From contig NW_006921554.1 of assembly GCF_000340215.1 (NCBI RefSeq), positions 269,868-333,867 on the forward strand: a stretch of DNA of 64,000 nt, read 5' to 3'. Numbering within the stretch: position 1 is the first letter of the stretch; every line of letters begins with the position of its first letter. The position numbers and the translations under genes were made by a program. The DNA comes from Pseudocercospora fijiensis CIRAD86. Lineage: Eukaryota; Ascomycota; Dothideomycetes; Mycosphaerellales; Mycosphaerellaceae. Under the pieces are notes generated by a model, which had not been told where the DNA came from, did no database searches, and saw nothing but the letters and a program-made list of their open reading frames with translations. Positions 62,881 through 64,000 of this stretch are shown here, piece by piece.

Positions 62881-64000
62881 AAAGGTATAGTTATATAGAA
62901 ATTCTACAGAATATAGAATGATCCTTACTCCTAAGACCTAAGTACTATAATCTATACGTAGTAAAGTTAAACATTTTTAACGTTGTTTTGCTAATTGTTA
63001 GTATACTAGGAAATTGGAATAGCAAAAAGATCTAGTAGGGGTTATAGTATAGCAATATAGGATAGCTAGAATAAACTAGGATATATAGTAAATTATTTAT
63101 AGACCTTTATCTAGAAAAGTATTCTAGTAGAACTAAGTAATATAAGAGCGGTAGTAGCGTAGCGTTTGCTTAGTATCTATAGGGCTTAGACTTTGCTCGT
63201 ACTCCTCTAAATACGTACTACTCGCTAGAAACAATATAGTACTAGAAACGGTTTAGTATATCTTTAAGATACTTCGTATTATAAGTATTATTCGTATTAG
63301 TTATCTAATATAGCAACCTAGTAGATTTAGGAAATATCTAGAGTAAGAGTTTATATATTAAAAAAAATAGGGTACTAAATAGCTTAGAGCTATATAATAG
63401 AAGATACTACAAGTATAGCAGGATACTAGGGTTGAAATCTAACTTAGATTGTAGTATAGAGAACTAATCTTTATTTTACTTTTCTTCTATTTAGATTTAT
63501 TACTATATTAATAACAAGGACTAGCTTGTATATAGGAATAAAATTAATCCTAAGTGATAGAAAGTATTATTAAGCGAAAGTATAACTAATATATATTTTC
63601 AATACTAGCTTAGATAAAAATAGACTTCCTCGGTAAAATAAGGTATTTATATAGAAATAGGACATTATATACTACGTTTATATCGAGGCTTATATCTTTC
63701 TTTTTAATCCTTATTAATCAAAATTAACCTAAAAGGTTTTAAGCTAAAGAAGTATTAGGATATACTCTCGAAGAGAGCCTACTAAGCCTAAGAAAGAATA
63801 GATCAAAGAAGATCTTTAGAATAGCTAGCTAAGCTTATCTTTTCAAAGAAAAAGAAACTTACGTTTAGTATATAGACTAAGGTATAGATAGGTTCTATTT
63901 CCCCTCTAGTTTTGTTATATAATAGGTATTCGGATGTATTGTTTAGCTTATAGATTATATATCCTTAGGGGTATATATTTCCTTATATTATTGCTACTTA
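62881..64000. other. AT-rich end of window, nothing recognised
   Basis: Some CA and TG survive and poly-A and poly-T runs occur, so mutation is lighter or the base composition is naturally AT-rich. I could not follow any reading frame or match it to another part of the window. Confidence 0.45.

Overview
The window looks like a repeat-dominated chromosome segment of a filamentous ascomycete (Pezizomycotina-type fungus) that has been hit hard by repeat-induced point mutation (RIP). CA and TG dinucleotides are almost absent over most of it while TA is very common (bases 1-60 hold seven TA, one TG and no CA; bases 4021-4080 hold no CA or TG), yet CG is well kept. Nearly all stops inside recognisable reading frames are TAG or TAA where CAG, CAA or TGG is expected. 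Splice signals (GTAAGT, CTAAT/CTAAC branch, TTTAG), a Tad1-like LINE and a short TTAGGG array also point to a fungus. I see no intact gene, tRNA, rRNA or CRISPR; almost everything is a decayed transposon or a decayed gene copied along with one.

Layout. 1-3369: Gag-like remnant on the minus strand and its non-coding flank. 3370-18590: the most interesting part, a hAT-type element that has received a second copy of itself in the opposite orientation (6715-15318, 24-bp inverted ends, 8-bp target duplication). Both copies carry, in the same order and strand, a hAT transposase and two different histone H3-like genes; the inner copy also keeps an upstream unknown gene. Joining the sequence across the insertion restores the interrupted H3 frame exactly. 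The introns of these genes contain a short GC-rich CCGGCTA-type repeat that varies in length between copies.

18591-36000: AT-rich spacer, a hexamer array, a Copia-type Gag fragment, and two full-length Tad1-like LINEs (21195-26064 and 31055-35936) that are far less mutated than their surroundings. The first sits in an older repeat whose unoccupied paralogue lies at 27560-28330. An unidentified minus-strand gene remnant fills 28150-30000.

36000-48200: a complete Mutator-like element (37040-40270, 50-bp inverted ends, 9-bp target duplication), a second Copia-type Gag fragment, and a pogo/Tc5-like element split by a PIF/Harbinger-like element with two convergent genes.

48200-64000: a 122-bp exact duplicate of the MULE end and its flank, a short interstitial telomere-like array, 273-bp tandem units, and a remnant of a UPF1/ZNFX1-type helicase with an in-frame 85-codon duplication. 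Next come a 1,669-codon unidentified frame with ten 30-bp repeats, further unidentified frames separated by a family of near-perfect palindromes (core TTAGGTRYRYACCTAA), and a 182-bp tandem array. No gene is visible in the last 1.1 kb.

Together the window records successive insertions: old heavily mutated DNA transposons and their gene cargo, then nested insertions, then two younger LINEs. The H3-carrying hAT-type element is the best candidate for something not previously described.
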